A DNA stretch of 47,749 bases from 2-01-FULL-45-10 sp964433975. Its GTDB lineage: Bacteria; Omnitrophota; Gorgyraeia; 2-01-FULL-45-10. The translations under genes and the position numbers were made by a program. The notes under the pieces are model-generated. The model was not told the origin of the DNA and searched no databases. It saw only the letters and a program-made list of their open reading frames with translations. Positions 47,078 through 47,749 of the stretch are shown piece after piece (the first letter of the stretch is position 1; the number at the start of each line of letters is the position of its first letter). The stretch spans positions 1-47,749 of the forward strand of contig CAYSSS010000006.1 in the NCBI GenBank assembly GCA_964433975.1, read 5' to 3'.

Positions 47078-47707
47078 CAGTATGGACACAAAGCTCAAAG
47101 CAGATATTGCAGAGTCTGCCGTTATAACCGCGCTCTTAAAAAGAGGCTTTAAGGTGCTGAAGCCCATAGGTGATAGACTTCCCTATGACTTGGCTCTTGA
47201 TGTAAACGGGAAGCTTCTTAAGATTCAAGTTAAGAGCGCCTGGTATTATAATGGCAACTATACGGTTGATAGCCGTAGGACAAAGACAAATCGTCGTCGC
47301 ATGTTAAGGTCGCGTTACGGCGATAAAGACTTTGATTTTGCAATAATCTACATTGACCGATTGGAAATATTTTACGTGATGCCAATCTCGGCATTTTCCA
47401 CTTACAAAAGTGGAATAAGTCTGGTGGAGACCGAGAAAAGACAGCGTAAACCACAGTCGGCCGTTTATAGAGAGCGATGGGATTTGTTGTCCGCAAGGGG
47501 CTGTTCAGTCAGAAACGACTGAATGAAAACCTGTCAAACTCGGTGAAGCCTGAAATGGTAATACCGAGCCAAGCCCAGAACCAAATAGAGTTCTGGGAAG
47601 GTGTAGAGACTAGACGGCAGGCATCCTAACTCGCTTCATGCGAGAAGGATGAAGGTATAGTCCAGACTACAAAGCCTAAGAGGCGCGGTGAAAACCGTAG
47701 TAGTAAG
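47078..47707 (+). ncRNA. Self-splicing group I intron in the anticodon loop
   Basis: 630 nt. The exon boundary is ambiguous by two bases; placing it after T33 gives the group I rule of U ending the 5' exon and G ending the intron. Conserved core elements are in order: P-like 47537-47552, Q-like ATACCGAGCCAAG (47560-47573 region), R-like GTGTAGAGACTAGACGGCAG (47601-47620) and S-like AAGGTATAGTCC (47652-47663). P7 pairs GACTA (R) with TAGTC (S). The P1 guide could not be placed. The ORF starts four bases into the intron. A hairpin (47504-47510 with 47517-47523) overlaps its stop. Confidence 0.88.
47082..47522 (+). CDS. Group I intron homing endonuclease, PD-(D/E)XK type (I-Ssp6803I-like)
   Basis: 146 residues. 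E11 in an N-terminal helix, D36 (LPYDLALD) and Q49-V-K51 (LLKIQVKSAW) form a PD-(D/E)XK site with Gln in the E position. R/K-rich TVDSRRTKTNRRRMLRSR is a DNA-contact loop. The known I-Ssp6803I also lies in a group I intron of a tRNA-fMet gene (cyanobacteria) and has this fold. It should cut intron-less tRNA-fMet genes and start homing. Most of the intron's extra length is this ORF. No ribosome site is visible. Confidence 0.85.
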   Translation: MDTKLKADIAESAVITALLKRGFKVLKPIGDRLPYDLALDVNGKLLKIQVKSAWYYNGNYTVDSRRTKTNRRRMLRSRYGDKDFDFAIIYIDRLEIFYVMPISAFSTYKSGISLVETEKRQRKPQSAVYRERWDLLSARGCSVRND

Positions 47708-47749
47708 CATAACCCGAAGGTCGTCCGTTCGAATCGGACCCCCGCTACC

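Larger units (their letters stand above)
47044..47749 (+). tRNA. Initiator tRNA-Met (CAT) interrupted by an intron
   Basis: Exon 1 47044-47077 and exon 2 47708-47749 (window ends before the last A of CCA). Joined, they form acceptor GCGGGG/CCCCGC with an unpaired T1-T72, D stem GAGC/GCTC, anticodon stem TCGGG/CCCGA with the three G-C pairs of initiators, loop CTCATAA (anticodon CAT), T loop TTCGAAT. The mismatched first pair and GGG/CCC identify it as the formyl-methionine initiator. Confidence 0.92.

Overview
The window most resembles a chromosome segment of an uncultured Gram-negative bacterium, probably of the candidate phylum Omnitrophota (PVC superphylum). This is inference. It rests on a very large signal-peptided mosaic protein, an RNF complex next to a V-type ATPase, LptF/G-type envelope transport, and many very small exported or membrane proteins. 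Housekeeping genes are GC-richer; the left arm (1-11200) and the 24.1-26.7 kb stretch look AT-richer and accessory.

Left arm (1-11200): tandem integrative elements. Three exact copies of a 17-bp sequence that looks like the 3' end of a tRNA-Ser gene (3951, 4092, 11182) follow a complete tyrosine integrase (2796-3896), end a 140-bp remnant, and follow a decayed integrase tail (10823-11098). The cargo is the C-terminus of one large protein (1-590), a HEPN/nucleotidyltransferase pair with two evenly spaced operators, an Xre-type regulator facing an excisionase/integrase operon across a long palindrome, and a 2114-residue secreted mosaic protein (serine protease, methyltransferase, histidine-kinase ATPase, second methyltransferase).

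11.2-22.4 kb: two paralogous exported proteins, a membrane-anchored phosphoesterase, an LptF/G permease, thioredoxin reductase, tRNA-Phe with a duplicated 3' end, an RlmI-type rRNA methyltransferase, HflK/HflC, several tiny exported proteins, and an LCAT-like lipoprotein that seems to start at AUA. Two genes sit behind leaders with intrinsic terminators and short upstream ORFs.

22.4-27.1 kb: an island of very small genes (rubredoxin, YjbQ family, desulforedoxin-type domain, and many 31-54-residue, mostly single-helix proteins) separated by a recurring spacer. It also holds a decayed and an intact copy of a tRNA-Thr locus.

27.1-47.7 kb: AlkD-type glycosylase, GT87 membrane protein, MFS transporter, then the energy cluster: a nine-gene V-type ATPase operon, a universal stress protein, and rnfCDGEAB. 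These would couple ferredoxin:NAD redox chemistry and ATP to an ion gradient. Thioredoxin, purN, enolase and an FtsB-like divisome gene follow. The window ends in an initiator tRNA-Met gene split by a group I intron that encodes a PD-(D/E)XK homing endonuclease.

Across the window, five well-formed promoters place the -10 box only 6-9 nt before the start codon. This predicts leaderless mRNAs for the large mosaic gene, an MFS gene, a small exported protein and the ATPase and RNF operons.
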